Source: an uncultured Alteromonadales bacterium
GTDB taxonomy: Bacteria > Pseudomonadota > Gammaproteobacteria > Pseudomonadales > Cellvibrionaceae
Reading direction: 5' to 3'
Assembly (NCBI GenBank): GCA_937864365.1
Contig: CALMJT010000227.1
Location: forward strand, 1-45,913
Length of the DNA: 45,913 nt
Shown here: positions 44,312-45,913 of the stretch, piece by piece
Numbering within the stretch: the first letter of the stretch is position 1
Layout of the letters: every line of letters starts with the position of its first letter
The notes under the pieces: generated by a model
What the model was told of the DNA's origin: nothing
Database searches by the model: none
The model's input: the letters and a program-made list of their open reading frames with translations, nothing else
Made by a program: the position numbers and the translations under genes

Positions 44312-44563
44312 TTAGTTTTTGTTGGACGCTAAAGATTTTGCAAACAACGCAACCGCGTAAAAAATACCAACCAACGCTAACACGGCAATAGCCCAAACTC
44401 CGTGTTCGAAAGAATGCATCAAACTACCTTCGGCACTGTGACCTGGGTGAGCAAAAACCAACGCTGGAAAGCTTGTTACCACTAATGCCAAAATTGGATT
44501 AAAAGCTTTCTTAATTTTTTTAAAAACTGCCTTTTTCAAAAATTTTAGTGTCGAAAACGCCAT
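44312..44563 (-). CDS. Small membrane protein with HPGH motif downstream of ureG
   Basis: An 83-residue protein: basic N-terminus, a first hydrophobic segment (PILALVVTSFPALVFA) that may be a signal peptide, then AHPGHSAEGSLMHSFEHGVWA with four histidines, then a second helix (VLALVGIFYAVALFAKSL). The A-HPGH start after a signal sequence is how HupE/UreJ nickel-linked membrane proteins begin, yet only one helix follows, so it may be a reduced relative or a small metal-binding protein. It lies 60 nt after the ureG stop in the same direction, implying a link with nickel supply for urease. Specific function is unproven. Confidence 0.7.
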   Translation of the reverse strand: MAFSTLKFLKKAVFKKIKKAFNPILALVVTSFPALVFAHPGHSAEGSLMHSFEHGVWAIAVLALVGIFYAVALFAKSLASNKN

Positions 44564-44623
44564 CGTCTTATTACCTTAATTTTATAAATCTAGCCCACCG
44601 ATTTGATTGTAACACGCCTTTTC

Positions 44624-45250
44624 TTAAAAAATGGCTTTTTCTTCTAACATGCCCGCGTTAACAATAAACTGAAGAATTGTCGATAGTCCTTCACCCGATT
44701 TTAAATTAGAAAATACGAACGGCCTATCACCACGCTGGGCTTTGGCATCATGATCCATCACATCCAGTGAGGCTCCAACCAAGGGAGCCAAGTCGGTTTT
44801 ATTAATAATTAATAAATCTGATTTTGTGATTCCTGGGCCACCTTTGCGCGGAATTTTATCGCCAGCAGAAACATCGATAACATAAAGAGTTAAATCTGAA
44901 AGCTCTGGGCTAAAGGTTGCGCTGAGATTATCGCCACCACTTTCGACAAACACTACGTCTAAATTTCCATGACGCGCGATTAACTCATCGATTGCCGCTA
45001 AATTCATTGATGCATCTTCACGAATTGCAGTATGCGGGCAACCGCCGGTCTCAACACCAATAATACGATCAGCGGATAATGCTTCATGTTTTGTTAAAAA
45101 ATTAGCATCTTCTTTGGTATAAATGTCATTGGTTACAACGGCTATATCATAATGATCACGCATAGCAGAACACAATGATCTTAATAACGCAGTTTTACCG
45201 GAACCGACTGGGCCGCCCACACCTACCCGCAAAGTTTGTTTCGTTGTCAT
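44624..45250 (-). CDS. ureG: Urease accessory GTPase UreG
   Basis: The nickel-chaperone GTPase that, with UreD/UreF/UreH, inserts nickel into urease. The 208-residue product shows the P-loop [13 protein letters not shown] (about 7-19), [12 protein letters not shown] (about 39-50), [18 protein letters not shown] with the metal-binding Cys-Pro-His, [16 protein letters not shown] and the guanine-specificity NKTDLAP. Length is standard. It lies 96 bp after ureF in the same direction. The Shine-Dalgarno is weak. The urease structural genes are presumably beyond the window edge. Confidence 0.95.
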   Translation of the reverse strand: MTTKQTLRVGVGGPVGSGKTALLRSLCSAMRDHYDIAVVTNDIYTKEDANFLTKHEALSADRIIGVETGGCPHTAIREDASMNLAAIDELIARHGNLDVVFVESGGDNLSATFSPELSDLTLYVIDVSAGDKIPRKGGPGITKSDLLIINKTDLAPLVGASLDVMDHDAKAQRGDRPFVFSNLKSGEGLSTILQFIVNAGMLEEKAIF

Positions 45251-45346
45251 ATGGTTAACTCTGATTCTTTTTCATTAATTTTTTGAAATGTTTCGCAGCT
45301 TTAAAAATTCTAAAATCGATTCTTTTTTAAAGTTTTTTTGTAAACA

Positions 45347-45913
45347 TTAGCTTCTAAACAATCTTGAATATTGTGTTTCGTGCATAGAGCTGGCTATAGA
45401 TAAACCAATTAAACTTGAACCTATTTCTTCGTCCGATAAGGTTAGAGCGAACTCCATTGTTTTGGTCAGCTGCGGTTGCAGCAAACCAATTAATTGTTGA
45501 GCAGAATTTTGCCCTAGAGGAACCAATTTCATTGCCGCAGAGACTTGATTTTCTAGCCATGTCCACGAATATCCCAAACAGGCCACTTTTTTATCGATCT
45601 GCCAATAGTGCGCTAAAAATGCGAATGCGCAGACAAAACTAATATCGCCATCAACGGCACAATCGATGTTTAAATTAGCCATTAGACGTTTCAGTGCAGC
45701 ACCCATGGCGATATCTGCCGATAGGAACTCTTGGGTTTCGCGACTCGCTAAAATATAGCGATTCCAGCGCTTAAACTCTGTCAAATCACTGCTTAAATCA
45801 GCACCGTCATAGGCTCGTAGAAAAATGGGTAAATCTAAGTGGCCCAAAGACTCTTGAATTTGAGCACCAATCCAATCTCGAGCATCATCCAACGATTTAA
45901 CCCAACCCCATTC
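45347..45913 (-). CDS. ureF: Urease accessory protein UreF (5' end beyond the window)
   Basis: UreF acts as a gatekeeper/GTPase-regulating partner of UreG in urease maturation. The reading frame is open through the window edge: the last 21 bases read E-W-G-W-V-K-S, continuing into L-D-D-A-R-D-W, matching the UreF N-terminal region where ..E.GWV.. is conserved. An apparent internal ATG (45892) is therefore not the start, and the first 40 or so residues lie outside. The visible 188 or so residues include AFAFLAHYWQI, SWTWLENQVSAAMKLVPLGQNSAQQLI (UreF W.EN.v.AA.k.vPLGQ..gQ) and the C-terminal SSMHETQYSRLFRS. Confidence 0.93.
   Translation of the reverse strand, partial: EWGWVKSLDDARDWIGAQIQESLGHLDLPIFLRAYDGADLSSDLTEFKRWNRYILASRETQEFLSADIAMGAALKRLMANLNIDCAVDGDISFVCAFAFLAHYWQIDKKVACLGYSWTWLENQVSAAMKLVPLGQNSAQQLIGLLQPQLTKTMEFALTLSDEEIGSSLIGLSIASSMHETQYSRLFRS

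Noticed and set aside
45347-45892. Starting ureF at the internal ATG (45892)
   Set aside because: The frame remains open to the window end, and the upstream codons E-W-G-W-V match the conserved UreF N-terminal region, so the gene is cut by the window.

Overview
The window looks like chromosome of a marine gammaproteobacterium, probably near the Cellvibrionales. The evidence is moderate AT-richness, gammaproteobacterial housekeeping genes (pyrB, sbcB, class I fumarase, phhB, ureF/ureG), and several secreted degradative enzymes. No tRNA, rRNA, CRISPR array or prophage was seen. Assignment below phylum level is inference.

Layout. 0.4-2.7 kb: pyrB and a DUF2971-type gene. 2.8-12.6 kb: an acetoin/2,3-butanediol catabolic locus. 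It has a divergent sigma-54 activator (acoR), a recognisable -24/-12 promoter, then E1 alpha, butanediol dehydrogenase, E1 beta, a free-standing lipoyl domain, a separate E2 catalytic domain, a lipoate-ligase-like protein, and a Tat-exported small subunit paired with a GMC oxidoreductase. 12.9-16.7 kb: a HupE/UreJ-like membrane protein, a secreted glyoxalase-fold protein and a porin. 17-27.3 kb: housekeeping and small genes (NYN, sbcB, ybjQ, phhB, fumarase, DUF805, a broken NYN gene, a secreted peroxiredoxin, an omega-aminotransferase). 27.5-30.9 kb: an unfamiliar two-gene unit with nucleotidyltransferase-like and possible zinc-deaminase-like signatures. 31.7-43.6 kb: a mostly secreted set (protease inhibitor-like protein, subtilase with two PPC domains, L,D-transpeptidase, a 1450-residue propeller/di-haem cytochrome protein with a sorting tail, a CBS protein, a NUC1 nuclease and a repetitive secreted protein). 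44.3-45.9 kb: urease accessory genes running off the window end.

The most pervasive structure is not a gene. A roughly 151-bp element with imperfect terminal inverted repeats (GGAAACTCTGATTAA and its counterpart) and several internal hairpins occurs many times in both orientations. I found full, tandem, internally deleted and decayed copies, plus solitary terminal hairpins. One copy sits where the coding similarity of an NYN gene stops. One is bounded by TTAA in the middle of an otherwise perfect palindrome. One decayed copy lies between the two halves of the split E2.

How the genes work together: AcoR with sigma-54 RNA polymerase would switch on the aco genes when acetoin is available. Butanediol dehydrogenase feeds acetoin to the E1/E2 complex, and the lipoate-ligase-like protein probably supplies the cofactor for the lipoyl domain. 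No E3 gene is present, so that subunit must come from elsewhere. All functions are assigned by reading motifs by eye; no database search was run.
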